NCBI RefSeq assembly: GCF_029227915.1
Contig: NC_079881.1
Span: 28,497,501-28,561,500, forward strand
Direction of reading: 5' to 3'
From: Hydractinia symbiolongicarpus
Lineage: Eukaryota > Cnidaria > Hydrozoa > Anthoathecata > Hydractiniidae
Length of the DNA: 64,000 nt
The notes beneath the pieces were generated by a model. The model saw only the letters and a program-made list of their open reading frames with translations. It was not told the origin of the DNA and did no database searches. Shown in pieces: positions 35,823 through 49,640 of this stretch; positions within the stretch are counted from its first letter, which is position 1, and every line of letters starts with the position of its first letter. The translations under genes were made by a program, and so were the position numbers.

Positions 35823-37467
35823 CATTTCCTGAACGATTTTTTAATTTTTTTTTTCACCACTAAAACGCATGAGACTTGTACTTTTCAAAAATATTTTCAT
35901 TTTTGATGAGACGCTTAATGAAAGAGGTTTAATCGCCGGCAAACGAAAACCCGCGATTTCCCGCAAATCCCGGGCTTGGCCCGTATAGTCGAATGTATAC
36001 AAAGAAAGTACCCTGTGAGTAAACTCCTTTCCAGAACGATTTTTTAAATTATTTTTTCACCACTAAAACGCATGAGACTTGTAGTTTTCAAACTTGGTTT
36101 CATTTTTGATGAGACGCTGAATAAAAGAATTTTAATCGCCGGCAAACGAAAACCCGCGATTTCCCGTATATCCCGGGCTTGGCCCGTATAGTTGAATGTA
36201 TATAAAGAAAGTACCCATGGAGTAAACTGATTTCCCGAACGATTTTTCAAATTATTTCTGCACCACTAGAACGAATGAGACTTTTAGTTTTCCAAAATGT
36301 TTTCATTTTAAATGAGACGCTTAATGAAAGAGGTTTAATCGCCGGCAAACGAAAACCCGCGATTTCCCGTAAATCCCGGGCTTGTCCCGTATAGTCGAAG
36401 GTATACAAAGAAAATACCCTGTGAGTAAACTCATTTCCAGAACGATTTTTTAAATTATCTTTTCACCACTAAATCGCATGAGACTTGTAGTTTTCAAAAA
36501 TGTTTTCATTTTTGATGAGACGCTGAATAAAAGAAGTTTAATCGCCGGCAAACGAAAACCTGAGATTTCCCGTAAATCCCAGACTCGGCCCGTATAGTCA
36601 AAAGTATACAAAGAAAGTACCCAGGGAGTAAACTCATTTCCCGAACGATTTTTTAAATTATTATTTCACCACTAAAGCCTATGAGACTTGTAGTTTTTAA
36701 AATTTTTTTCATTTTTGATGAGACGCTGAATAAAAGAAGTTTAATGGCCGGCAAACGAAAACCCGCCATTTCCCGTAAACCCTGGACTCGGCCCGTATAG
36801 TCAAAAGTATACAAAGAAAGTACCCAGGGAGTAAACTCAATTCCCGAACGATTTTTTAAATTATTTTTTCACCACTAAAACGCATGAGACTTGTAGTTTT
36901 CAAAAATGTTTTCATTTTTGATGAGACGCTGAATAAAAGAAGTTTAATCGCCGGCAAACAAAAACCTGCGATTTCCAGTAAATCCCGGACTCGGCCTGTA
37001 AAGACAAAAGTATACAAAAAAAGTACCCAGGGAGTAAACTCATATCCCGAACGATTTTTTAAATTATTATTTCACCACTAAAGCCCATGAGACTTGTAGT
37101 TTTTAAAAATGTTTTCATTTTTGATGAGACGCTGAATAAAAGAAGTTTAATCGCCGGCAAACGAAAACCCGCGACTTCCCGTAACTCCGGACTTGGCCCG
37201 TATAGTCAAAAGTATACAAAGAAAGTACCCAGGAAGTAAACTCTTTTCCCGAACGATTTTTTAAATTATTTTTTCACCACTAAAACGCATGAGACTTGTA
37301 GTTTTCAAAAATGTTTTCATTTTTAATGAGACGCTTAATGAAAGAGGTTTAATCGCCGGCAAAGGAAAACCAGCGATTTCCCCTAAAACCCGGGCTTGGC
37401 CGTGTAGTCGAATGTATACAAAGAATGTACCCAGGAAGTAAACTCATTTCCCGAACGATTTTTTAAA
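35823..37467 (+). repeat. Octamer copy, shift 1,622 bp from the preceding block
   Basis: The order J-like, I, A, B, TTTAAAATTTTTTTC monomer, D-like, E-like, A-like repeats the block starting near 35066 at a shift of 1,622 bp (eight monomers less two bases). The same 1,622-bp spacing separates related monomers at 28.57 and 30.19 kb and at 35.26 and 36.88 kb. Differences include AAAGACAGTACC in the upstream copy and AAAGAAAGTACC here. Confidence 0.72.
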
Positions 37468-37670
37468 TTTTTTTTTCACCACTAAAACGCATGAGACTTG
37501 TACTTTTCAAAAATATTTTCATTTTTGATGAGACGCTTAATGAAAGAGGTTTAATCGCCGGCAAACGAAAACCCGCGATTTCCCGCAAATCCCGGGCTTG
37601 GCCCGTATAGTCGAATGTATACAAAGAAAGTACCCTGAGAGTAAACTCATTTCCAGAACGATTTTTTAAA
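37468..37670 (+). repeat. Example of monomer type J (poly-T head, GTACTTTTC variant)
   Basis: This copy is 203 bp. The head is an extended T run before CACCAC. It reads CTTGTACTTTTCAAAAATATTTTC where other types have CTTGTAGTTTTCAAAAATGTTTTC, and its body is A-like (GACGCTTAATGAAAGAGG, CCCGCAAATCCCGGGCTTGG). The GTACTTTT landmark is at 35878, 37500, 38109, 38718, 39123 and 39732. It anchors the trimer at 37.5-39.1 kb. Confidence 0.7.
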
Positions 37671-39090
37671 TTATTTTTTCAGCACTAAAACGCATAAGAC
37701 TTGTAGTTTTCAAAAATGTTTTCATTTTTGATGAGACGCTGAATAAAAGAAGTTTAATCGCCGGCAAACGAAAACCCGCGATTTCCCGTAAATCCCGGGC
37801 TTGGCCCGTATAGTCAAAAGTATAAGAAGAAAGTACCCAGGGAGTAAACTCATTTCCCGAACGATTTTTTAAATTATTTTTTCACCACTAAAACGCATGA
37901 GACTTGTAGTTTTCAAACTTGGTTTCATTTTTGATGAGACGCTGAATAAAAGAAATTTAATCGCCGGCAAACGAAAACCCGCGATTTCCCGTATATCCCG
38001 GGCTTGGCCCGTATAGTTGAATGTATATAAAGAAAGTACCCATGGAGTAAACTGATTTCCCGAACGATTTTTCAAATTATTTCTGCACCACTGGAACGCA
38101 TGAGACTTGTACTTTTCAAAAATATTTTCATTTTTGATGAGACGCTTAATGAAAGAGGTTTAATCGCCGGCAAACGAAAACCCGCGATTTCCCGCAAATC
38201 CCGGGCTTGGCCCGTATAGTCGAATGTATACAAAGAAAGTACCCTGTGAGTAAACTCATTTCCAGAACGATTTTTTAAATAATTTTTTCACCACTAAAAC
38301 GCATAAGACTTGTAGTTTTCAAAAATGTTTTCATTTTTGATGAGACGCTGAATAAAAGAAGTTTAATCGCCGGCAAACGAAAACCCGCGATTTCCCGTAA
38401 ATCCCGGGCTTGGCCCGTATAGTCAAAAGTATAAGAAGAAAGTACCCAGGGAGTAAACTCATTTCCCGAACGATTTTTTAAATTATTTTTTCACCACTAA
38501 AACGCATGAGACTTGTAGTTTTCAAACTTGGTTTCATTTTTGATGAGACGCTGAATAAAAGAAATTTAATCGCCGGCAAACGAAAACCCGCGATTTCCCG
38601 TATATCCCGGGCTTGGCCCGTATAGTTGAATGTATATAAAGAAAGTACCCATGGAGTAAACTGATTTCCCGAACGATTTTTCAAATTATTTTTTCACCAC
38701 TGGAACGCATGAGACTTGTACTTTTCAAAAATATTTTCATTTTTGATGAGACGCTTAATGAAAGAGGTTTAATCGCCGGCAAAGGAAAACCCGCGATTTC
38801 CCGCAAATCCCGGGCTTGGCCCGTATAGCCGAATGTATACAAAGAAAGTACCCTGTGAGTAAACTCATTTCCAGAACGATTTTTAAATTATTTTTTCACC
38901 ACTAAAACGCATAAGACTTGTAGTTTTCAAAAATGTTTTCATTTTTGATGAGACGCTGAATAAAAGAAGTTTAATCGCCGGCAAACGAAAACCCGCGATT
39001 TCCCGTAAATCCCGGGCTTGGCCCGTATAGTCAAAAGTATACAAAGAAAGTACCCAGGGAGTAAACTCATTTCCCGAACGATTTTTTAAA
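37468..39090 (+). repeat. Trimeric higher-order repeat J-cataag-I, unit 609 bp
   Basis: Starts at 37468, 37671, 37874 and 38077, 38280, 38483 form two complete trimers of type J, a CGCATAAG monomer with GTATAAGAAG, and type I. A third begins at 38686. The GTACTTTT landmark at 37500, 38109 and 38718 gives exact 609-bp spacing. At 39123 the spacing drops to 405 bp, so the third trimer has lost its type I monomer. Confidence 0.85.
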
Positions 39091-40399
39091 TTTTTTTTTC
39101 ACCACTAAAACGCATGAGACTTGTACTTTTCAAAAATATTTTCATTTTTGATGAGACGCTTAATGAAAGAGGTTTAATCGCCGGCAAACCAAAACCCGCG
39201 ATTTCCCGCAAATCCCGGGCTTGGCCCGTATAGTCGAATGTATACAAAGAAAGTACCCTGTGAGTAAACTCATTTCCAGAACGATTTTTTAAATTATTTT
39301 TTCACCACTAAAACGCATAAGACTTGTAGTTTTCAAAAATGTTTTCATTTTTGATGAGACGCTGAATAAAAGAAGTTTAATCGCCGGCAAACGAAAACCC
39401 GCGATTTCCCGTAAATCCCGGGCTTGGCCCGTATAGTCAAAAGTATACGAAGAAAGTACCCAGGGAGTAAACTCATTTCTTGAACGATTTTTTAAGTTAT
39501 TTTTTCACCACTAAAACGCATGAGACTTGTAGTTTTCAAAAATGTTTTCATTTTTGATGAGACGCTGAATAAAAGAAGTTTAATCGCCGGCAAACGAAAA
39601 CCCGCGACTTCCCGCAACTCCCGGACTTGGCCCGTATAGTCAAAGGATTACAAAAAAAGTACCCAGGAAGTAAACTCATTTCCCGAACGATTTTTTAAAT
39701 TATTTTTTCACCACTAAAACACATGAGACTTGTACTTTTCAAAAATATTTTTATTTTTGATGAGACGCTTAATGAAAGAGGTTTAATCGCCGGCAAACGA
39801 AAACCCGCGATTTCCCGCAAATCCCGGGATTGGCCCGTATAGTCGAATGTATACAAAGAAAGTACCCTGTGAGCAAACGCATTTCCAGAACGATTTTTTA
39901 AATTATTTTTTCACCACTAAAACGCATAAGACTTGTAGTTTTCAAAAATGTGTTCATTTTTGATGAGACGCTGAATAAAAGAAGTTTAATCGCCGGCAAA
40001 CGAAAACCCGCGATTTCCCGTATATCCCGGGCTTGGCCCGTATAGTTGAATGTATATCAAGAAAGTACCCAAGGAGTAAACTGATTTCCCGAACGATTTT
40101 TCAAATTATTTCAGCACCACTAGAACGAATGAGACTTGTAGTTTTTAAAAATGTTTTCATTTTTGATGAGACGCTTAATGAAAGAGGTTAAATCGTTGGC
40201 AAACGAAACCAGCGATTTCCCCTAAAACCCGGGCTTGGTCCGTGTAGTCGAATGTATACAAAGAAAGTACCCAGGAAGTAAACTCATTTCCCGAACGATT
40301 TTTTAAATTTTTTTTCACCACTAAAACGCATGAGACTTGTAGTTTTCAAAAATGTTTTCATTTTTGATGAGACGCTCAATAAAAGAAGTTTAACGCCGG
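39091..40399 (+). repeat. Degenerate J-type region with small indels
   Basis: Six to seven monomers of J, CGCATAAG and E-like types with more private changes than the neighbouring blocks: CAAAGGATTACAAAAAAAG near 39643, GAGCAAACGC near 39871, AGGTTAAATCGTTGGCAAACG near 40187, and one-base losses (GTTTAACGCCGG near 40389). No larger repeat unit is clear. This may be an older, less homogenised segment. Confidence 0.62.
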
Positions 40400-43300
40400 C
40401 AAACGAAAACCCGCGATTTCTCGTAAATCCCGGGCTTGGCCCGTATAGTCAAAAGTATACAAAGAAAGTACCCAGGAAGTAAACTCATTTCCCGAACGAT
40501 TTTTTAAATTATTTTTTCACCACTAAAACGCATGAGACTTGTAGTTTTCAAACTTGGTTTCATTTTTGATGAGACGCTGAATAAAAGAATTTTAATCGCC
40601 GGCAAACGAAAACCCGCGATTTCCCGTATATCCCGGGCTTGGCCCGTATAGTTGAATGTATATAAAGAAAGTACCCAAGGAGTAAACTGATTTCCCGAAC
40701 GATTTTTCAAATTATTTCTGCACCACCAGAACGAATGAGACTTGTAGTTTTCAAAAATGTTTTCATTTTTAATGAGACGCTTAATGAAAGAGGTTTAATC
40801 GCCGGCAAACGAAAACCCGCGATTTCCCGTAAATCCCTGGCTTGTCCCGTATAGTCGAATGTATACAAAGAAAGTACCCTGTGAGTAAACTCATTTCCAG
40901 AACGATTTTTTAAATTATCTTTTCACCTCTAAATCGCATGAGATTTGTAGTTTTCAAAAATGTATTCATTTTTGATGAGACGCTGAATAAAAGAAGTTTA
41001 ATCGCCGGCAAACGAAAACCTGAGATTTCCAATAAATCCCAGACTCGGCCCGTATAGTCAAAAGTATACAAAGAAAGTACCCAGGGAGTAAACTCATTTC
41101 CCGAACGATTTTTTAAATTATTATTTCACCGCTAAAGCCCATGAGACTTGTAGTTTTCAAAAATGTTTTCATTTTTGATGAGACGCTGAATAAAAGAAGT
41201 TTAATCGCCGGCAAACGAAAACCCGCGATTTCCCGTAAATCCCGGGCTTGGCCCGTATAGTCAAAAGTATACAAAGAAAGTATGCAGGGAGTAAACTCAT
41301 TTCCCGAACGATTTTTTAAATTATTTTTTCACCACTAAAACGCATGAGACTTGTAGTTTTCAAACTTGGTTTCATTTTTGATGAGACGCTGAATAAAAGA
41401 ATTTTAATCGCCGGCAAACGAAAACCAGCGATTTCCCGTATATCCCGGACTTGGCCCGTATAGTTGAATGTATATAAAGAAAGTACCCTGTGAGTAAACT
41501 CATTTCCCGAACGATTTCTCAAATTATTTTTTCACCACTAAAACGCATGAGACTTGTAGTTTTCAAAAATGTTTTCATTTTTGATGAGACGCTGAATAAA
41601 AGAAGTTTAATCGCCGGCAAACGAAAACCCGCGATTTCCCGTAAATCCCGGGCTTGGCCCGTATAGTCAAAAGTATACAAAGTAAGTACCCAGGAAGTAA
41701 ACTCATTTCCCGAACGATTTTTTAAATTATTTTTTCACCACTAAAACGCATGAGACTTGTAGTTTTCAAACTTGGTTTCATTTTTGATGAGACGCTGAAT
41801 AAAAGAATTTTAATCGCCGGCAAACGAAAACCCGCGATTTCCCGTATATCCCGGGCTTGGCCCGTATAGTTGAATGTATATAAAGAAAGTACCCAAGGAG
41901 TAAAGTGATTTCCCGAACGATTTTTCAAATTATTTCTGCACCACCAGAACGAATGAGACTTGTAGTTTTCAAAAATGTTTTCATTTTTAATGAGACGCTT
42001 AATGAAAGAGGTTTAATCGCCGGCAAACGAAAACCCGCGATTTCCCGTAAATCCCTGGCTTGTCCCGTATAGTCGAATGTATACAAAGAAAGTACCCTGT
42101 GAGTAAACTCATTTCCAGAACGATTTTTTAAATTATCTTTTCACCTCTAAATCGCATGAGATTTGTAGTTTTCAAAAATGTATTCATTTTTGATGAGACG
42201 CTGAATAAAAGAAGTTTAATCGCCGGCAAACGAAAACCTGAGATTTCCAATAAATCCCAGACTCGGCCCGTATAGTCAAAAGTATACAAAGAAAGTACCC
42301 AGGGAGTAAACTCATTTCCCGAACGATTTTTTAAATTATTATTTCACCGCTAAAGCCCATGAGACTTGTAGTTTTCAAAAATGTTTTCATTTTTGATGAG
42401 ACGCTGAATAAAAGAAGTTTAATCGCCGGCAAACGAAAACCCGCGATTTCCCGTAAATCCCGGGCTTGGCCCGTATAGTCAAAAGTATACAAAGAAAGTA
42501 TGCAGGGAGTAAACTCATTTCCCGAACGATTTTTTAAATTATTTTTTCACCACTAAAACGCATGAGACTTGTAGTTTTCAAACTTGGTTTCATTTTTGAT
42601 GAGACGCTGAATAAAAGAATTTTAATCGCCGGCAAACGAAAACCAGCGATTTCCCGTATATCCCGGACTTGGCCCGTATAGTTGAATGTATATAAAGAAA
42701 GTACCCTGTGAGTAAACTCATTTCCCGAACGATTTCTCAAATTATTTTTTCACCACTAAAACGCATGAGACTTGTAGTTTTCAAAAATGTTTTCATTTTT
42801 GATGAGACGCTGAATAAAAGAAGTTTAATCGCCGGCAAACGAAAACCCGCGATTTCCCGTAAATCCCGGGCTTGGCCCGTATAGTCAAAAGTATACAAAG
42901 TAAGTACCCAGGAAGTAAACTCATTTCCCGAACGATTTTTTAAATTATTTTTTCACCACTAAAACGCATGAGACTTGTAGTTTTCAAACTTGGTTTCATT
43001 TTTGATGAGACGCTGAATAAAATAATTTTAATCGCCGGCAAACGAAAACCCGCGACTTCCCGTATATCCCGGGTTTGGCCCGTATAGTTGAATGTATATA
43101 AAGAAAGTACCCAAGGAGTAAACTGATTTCCCGAACGATTTTTTAAATTATTTTTTCACCACTAAAACGAATGAGACTTGTAGTTTTCAAAAATGTTTTC
43201 ATTTTTAATGAGACGCTTAATGAAAGAGGTTTAATCGCCGGCAAAAGAAAACCCGCGATTTCCCGTAAATCCCTGGCTTGTCCCGTATAGTCGAATGTAT

Positions 43301-44372
43301 ACAAAGAAAGTACCCTGTGAGTAAACTCATTTCCAGAACGATTTTTTAAATTATCTTTTCACCTCTAAATCGCATGAGACTTGTAGTTTTCAAAAATGTA
43401 TTCATTTTTGATGAGACGCTGAATAAAAGAAGTTTAATCGCCGGCAAACGAAAACCTGAGATTTCCCGTAAATCCCAGACTCGGCCCGTATAGTCAAAAG
43501 TATACAAAGAAAGTACCCAGGGAGTAAACTCATTTCCCGAACGATTTTTTAAATTATTATTTCACCGCTAAAGCCCATGAGACTTGTAGTTTTCAAAAAT
43601 GTTTTCATTTTTGATGAGACGCTGAATAAAAGAAGTTTAATCGCCGGCAAACGAAAACCCGCGATTTCCCGTAAATCCCGGGCTTAGCCCGTATAGTCAA
43701 AAGTATACAAAGAAAGTATGCAGGGAGTAAACTCATTCCCCGAACGATTTTTTAAATTATTTTTTCACCACTAAAACGCATGAGACTTGTAGTTTTTAAA
43801 CTTGGTTTCATTTTTGATGAGACGCTGAATAAAAGAATTTTAATCGCCGGCAAACGAAAACCCGCGATTTCCCGTATATCCCGGACTTGGCCCGTATAGT
43901 TGAATGTATATAAAGAAAGTACCCTGTGAGTAAACTCATTTCCCGAACGATTTCTCAAATTATTTTTTCACCACTAAAACGCATGAGACTTGTAGTTTTC
44001 AAAAATGTTTTCATTTTTGATGAGACGCTGAATAAAAGAAGTTTAATCGCCGGCAAACGAAAACCCGCGATTTCCCGTAAATCCCGGGCTTGGCCCGTAT
44101 AGTCAAAAGTATACAAAGTAAGTACCCAGGAAGTAAACTCATTTCACGAACGATTTTTTAAATTATTTTTTCACCACTAAAACGCATGAGACTTGTAGTT
44201 TTCAAACTTGGTTTCATTTTTGATGAGACGCTGAATAAAAGAATTTTAATCGCCGGCAAACGAAAACCCGCGATTTCCCGTATATCCCGGGCTTGGCCCG
44301 TATAGTTGAATGTATATAAAGAAAGTACCCAAGGAGTAAACTGATTTCCCGAACGACTTTTCAAATTATTTC
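40400..44372 (+). repeat. Hexameric higher-order repeat, unit 1,218 bp, about 3.3 copies
   Basis: Type I monomers at 40509, 41727, about 42945 and 44163, and a second type I series at about 41321, 42539 and 43757, are spaced exactly 1,218 bp apart. The unit order is I, A (CCCTGGCTTGTCC), B (TTCACCTCTAAATC), a CACCGCTAAAG monomer, I with GATTTCTCAAATT, and an F-like monomer. Private marks such as AAAGTATGCAGGG recur at the same place. Copies one and two are nearly identical. Copy three has AAAAGAAAACCC and CTTAGCCCG. With a unit length of exactly six monomers, this is the most regular HOR in the window. Confidence 0.9.
40509..40711 (+). repeat. Example of monomer type I (AACTTGG variant)
   Basis: This copy is 203 bp. 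The diagnostic tract is TTTTCAAACTTGGTTTCATTTTTG, in which ACTTGG replaces AAATGT and destroys the left arm of the dyad. Linked variants are AAGAATTTTAATCG, CCCGTATATCCCGGGCTTGG, GTATAGTTGAATG and GTATATAAAG. I located about 22 copies between roughly 29.4 and 57.4 kb and none outside that interval. The CCCGGGCTTGGCCCG stretch forms a CGGGC/GCCCG dyad with a 3-base loop. Confidence 0.8.
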
Positions 44373-47300
44373 TGCACCACCAGAACGAATGAGACTTGTA
44401 GTTTTCAAAAATGTTTTCATTTTTAATGAGACGCCTAATGAAAGAGGTTTAACCGCCGGCAAACGAAAACCCGCGATTTCCCGTAAATCCCTGTCTTGTC
44501 CCGTGTAGTCGAATGTATACAAAGAAAGTACCCTGTGAGTAAACTCATTTCCAGAACGATTTTTTAAATTATCTTTTCACCACTAAATCGCATGAGACTT
44601 GTAGTTTGCAAAAATGTATTCATTTTTGATGAGACGCTGAATAAAAGAAGTTTAATCGCCGGCAAACGAAAACCTGAGATTTCCCGTAAATCCCAGACTC
44701 GGCCCGTATAGTCAAATGTATACAAAGAAAGTACCCAGGGAGTAAACTCATTTCCCGAACGATTTTTTAAATTATTTTTTCACCACTAAAACGCATGAGA
44801 CTTGTAGTTTTCAAACTTGGTTTCATTTTTGATGAGACGCTGAATAAAAGAATTTTAATCGCCGGCAAACGAAAACCCGCGATTTCCCGTATATCCCGGG
44901 CTTGGCCCGTATAGTTGAATGTATATAAAGAAAGTACCCAAGGAGTAAACTGTTTTCCCGAACGATTTTTCAAATTATTTCTGCACCACTAGAACGAATG
45001 AGACTTGTAGTTTTCAAAAATGTTTTCATTTTTAATGAGACGCTTAATGAAAGAGGTTTAATCGCCGGCAAAAGAAAACCCGCGATTTCCCGTAAATCCC
45101 TGGCTTGTCCCGTATAGTCGAATGTATACAAAGAAAGTACCCTGTGAGTAAACTCATTTCCAGAACGATTTTTTAAATTATCTTTTCACCTCTAAATCGC
45201 ATGAGACTTGTAGTTTTCAAAAATGTATTCATTTTTGATGAGACGCTGAATAAAAGAAGTTTAATCGCCGGCAAACGAAAACCTGAGATTTCCCGTAAAT
45301 CCCAGACTCGGCCCGTATAGTCAAAAGTATACAAAGAAAGTACCCAGGGAGTAAACTCATTTCCCGAACGATTTTTTAAATTATTATTTCACCGCTAAAG
45401 CCCATGAGACTTGTAGTTTTCAAAAATGTTTTCATTTTTGATGAGACGCTGAGTAAAAGAAGTTTAATCGCCGGCAAAGGAAAACCCGCGATTTCCTGTA
45501 AATCCCGGGCTTGGCCCGTATAGTCAAAAGTATACAAAGAAAGTACGCAGGGAGTAAACTCATTTCCCGAACGATTTTTCAAATTATTTCTGCACCACCA
45601 GAACGAATGAGACTTGTAGTTTTCAAAAATGTTTTCATTTTTAATGAGACGCCTAATGAAAGAGGTTTAATCGCCGGCAAACGAAAACCCGCGATTTCCC
45701 GTAAATCCCTGTCTTGTCCCGTGTAGTCGAATGTATACAAAGAAAGTACCCTGTGAGTAAACTCATTTCCAGAACGATTTTTTAAATTATCTTTTCACCA
45801 CTAAAACGCATGAGACTTGTAGTTTTCAAAATTGGTTTCATTTTTGATGAGACGCTGAATAAAAGAATTTTAATCGCCGGCAAACGAAAACCCGCGATTT
45901 CCCGTATATCCCGGGCTTGGCCCGTATAGTTGAATGTATATAAAGAAAGTACCCAAGGCGTAAACTGATTTCCCGAACGATTTTTCAAATTATTTCTGCA
46001 CCACTAGAACGAATGAGACTTGTAGTTTTCAAAAATGTTTTCATTTTTAATGAGACGCTTAATGAAAGAGGTGTAATCGCCGGCAAAAGAAAACCCGCGA
46101 TTTCCCGTAAATCCCTGGCTTGTCCCGTATAGTCGAATGTATACAAAGAAAGTACCCTGTGAGTAAACTCATTTCCAGAACGATTTTTTAAATTATCTTT
46201 TCACTTCTAAATCGCATGAGACTTGTAGTTTTCAAAAATGTATTCATTTTTGATGAGACGCTGAATAAAAGAAGTTTAATCGCCGGCAAACGAAAACCTG
46301 AGATTTCCCGTAAATCACAGACTCGGCCCGTATAGTCAAAAGTATACAAAGAAAGTACCCAGGGAGTAAACTCATTTTCCGAACGATTTTTTAAATTTTT
46401 ATTTCACTGCTAAAGCCCATGAGACTTGTAGTTTTTAAAAATGTTTTCATTTTTGATGAGACGCTTAATGAAAGAGGTTTAATCGCCGGCAAACGAAAAC
46501 CACCGATTTCCCCTAAAACCCGGGCTTGGCCCGTGTAGTCAAATGTATACAAAGAAAGTACCCAGGAAGTAAACTCATTTCCTGAACGATTTTTTAATTT
46601 TTTTTCACCACTAAAACGCATGAGACTTGTAGTTTTCAAAAATATTTTCATTTTTAATGAGACGGTTAATGAAAGAGGTTTAATCGCCGGCAAACGAAAA
46701 CCCGCGATTTCCCACAAACCCGGGCTTGGCCCGTATAGTCGAATGTATACAAAGAAAGTAGCCTGTGAGTAAACTCATTTCCAGAACGATTTTTTAAATT
46801 ATTATTTCACCACTAAAGCCCATGAGACTTGTAGTTCTTAAAAATGTTTTCATTTTCGATGAGACGCTGAGTAAAAGAAGTTTAATCGCCGGCAAACGAA
46901 AACCCGCGACTTCCCGTAACTCCCGGACTCGGCCCGTATAGTCAAAAGTATAAAAAGAAAGTACCCAGGGAGTAAACTCATTTCCCGAACGATTTTTCAA
47001 ATTATTTCTGCACCACTAGAACGAATGAGACTTGTAGTTTTCCAAAATGTTTTTATTTTTAATGAGACGCTTAATGAAAAAGGTTTAATCGCCGGCAAAC
47101 GAAAACCCGCGATTTCCAGTAAATCCCGGGCTTGTCTCGTATAGTCGAATGTATACAAAGAAAGTACCCTGTGAGTAAACTCATTTCCAGAACGATTTTT
47201 TAAATTATTTTTTCACCACTAAAACGCATGAGACTTGTAGTTTTCAAAAATGTTTTCATTTTTGATGAGACGCTGAATAAAAGAAGTTTAATCGCCGGCA

Positions 47301-49640
47301 AACGAAAACCCGCGATTTCCCGTAAATCCCGGGCTTGGCCCGTATAGTCAAAAGTATACAAAGTAAGTACACAGGAAGTAAACTCATTTCCCGAACGATT
47401 TTTTAAATTATTTTTTTACCACTAAAACGCATGAGACTTGTAGTTTTAAAACTTGATTTCATTTTTGATGAGACGCTGAATAAAAGAATTTTACTCGCCG
47501 GCAAACGAAAACCCGCGATTTCCCGTTTATCCCGGGCTTGGCCCGTATAGTTGAATGTATATAAAGAAAGTACCCAAGGAGTAAACTGATTTCCCGAACG
47601 ATTTTTCAAATTATTTCTGCACCACCAGAACGAATGAGACTTGTAGTTTTCAAAAATGTTTTCATTTTTAATGAGACGCCTAATGAAAGAGGTTTAATCG
47701 CCGGCAAACGAAAACCCGCGATGTCCCGTAAATCCCTGTCTTGTCCCGTGTAGTCGAATGTATACAAAGAAAGTACCCTGTGAGTAAACTCATTTCCAGA
47801 ACGATTTTTTAAATTATCTTTTCACCACTAAATCGCATGAGACTTGTAGTTTGCAAAAATGTATTCATTTTTGATGAGACGCTGAATAAAAGAAGTTTAA
47901 TCGCCGGCAAACGAAAACCTGAGATTTCCCGTAAATCCCAGAATCGGCCCGTATAGTCAAATGTATACAAAGAAAGTACCCAGGGAGTAAAATCATTTCC
48001 CGAACGATTTTTTAAATTATTTTTTCACCACTAAAACGCATGAGACTTGTAGTTTTCAAACTTGGTTTCATTTTTGATGAGACGCTGAATAAAAGAATTT
48101 TAATCGCCGGCAAACGAAAACCCGCGATTTCCCGTATATCCCGGGCTTGGCCCGTATAGTTGAATGTATATAAAGAAAGTACCCAAGGAGTAAACTGTTT
48201 TCCCGAACGATTTTTCAAATTATTTCTGCACCACTAGAACGAATGAGACTTGTAGTTTTCAAAAATGTTTTCATTTTTAATGAGACGCTTAATGAAAGAG
48301 GTTTAATCGCCGGCAAAAGAAAACCCGCGATTTCCCGTAAATCCCTGGCTTGTCCCGTATAGTCGAATGTATACAAAGAAAGTACCCTGTGAGTAAACTC
48401 ATTTCCAGAACGATTTTTTAAATTATCTTTTCACCTCTAAATCGCATGAGACTTGTAGTTTTCAAAAATGTATTCATTTTTGATGAGACGCTGAATAAAA
48501 GAAGTTTAATCGCCGGCAAACGAAAACCTGAGATTTCCCGTAAATCCCAGACTCGGCCCGTATAGTCAAAAGTATACAAAGAAAGTACCCAGGGAGTAAA
48601 TTCATTTCCCGAACGATTTTTTAAATTATTATTTCACCGCTAAAGCCCATGAGACTTGTAGTTTTCAAAAATGTTTTCATTTTTGATGAGACGCTGAATA
48701 AAAGAAGTTTAATCGCCGGCAAACGAAAACCCGCGATTTCCTGTAAATCCCGGGCTTAGCCCGTATAGTCAAAAGTATACAAAGAAAGTATGCAGGGAGT
48801 AAACTCATTCCCCGAACGATTTTTTAAATTATTTTTTCACCACTAAAACGCATGAGACTTGTAGTTTTCAAACTTGGTTTCATTTTTGATGAGAAGCTGA
48901 ATAAAAGAATTTTAATCGCCGGCAAACGAAAACCCGCGATTTCCCGTATATCCCGGGCTTGGCCCGTATAGTTGAATGTATATAAAGAAAGTACCCAAGG
49001 AGTAAACTGATTTCCCGAACGATTTTTCAAATTATTTCTGCACCACCAGAACGAATGAGACTTGTAGTTTTCAAAAATGTTTTCATTTTTAATGAGACGC
49101 CTAATGAAAGAGGTTTAATCGCCGGCAAACGAAAACCCGCGATTTCCCGTAAATCCCTGTCTTGTCCCGTGTAGTCGAATGTATACAAAGAAAGTACCCT
49201 GTGAGTAAACTCATTTCCAGAACGATTTTTTAAATTATCTTTTCACCACTAAATCGCATGAGACTTGTAGTTTGCAAAAATGTATTCATTTTTGATGAGA
49301 CGCTGAATAAAAGAAGTTTAATCGCCGGCAAACGAAAACCTGAGATTTCCCGTAAATGCCAGACTCGGCCCGTATAGTCAAAAGTATACAAAGAAAGTAT
49401 CCAGGGAGTAAACTCATTTCCCGAACGATTTTTTAAATTATTTTTTCACCACTAAAACGCATGAGACTTGTAGTTTTCAAAATTGGTTTCATTTTTGATG
49501 AGACGCTGAATAAAAGAATTTTAATCGCCGGCAAACGAAAACCCGCGATTTCCCGTATATCCCGGGCTTGGCCCGTATAGTTGAATGTATATAAAGAAAA
49601 TACCCAAGGAGTAAACTGATTTCCCGAACGATTTTTCAAA
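44373..49640 (+). repeat. Mosaic of hexamer-derived segments, 3,245-bp shift
   Basis: About 44373-45420 matches 47618-48665 at a shift of 3,245 bp (shared CCCTGTCTTGTCCCG, GTAGTTTGCAAAAATG, GTCAAATGTATAC). Part of it appears again near 49.05-49.4 kb. A fragment with CTTAGCCCG and AAAGTATGCAGGG near 48.7 kb matches the third copy of the preceding hexamer. Around 46.39-47.2 kb two A-like monomers with CCCTAAAACCCGGG and a short head (TTTTAATTTTTTTTC), followed by an E monomer with AGTTCTTAAAAATG, interrupt the pattern. Confidence 0.7.
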
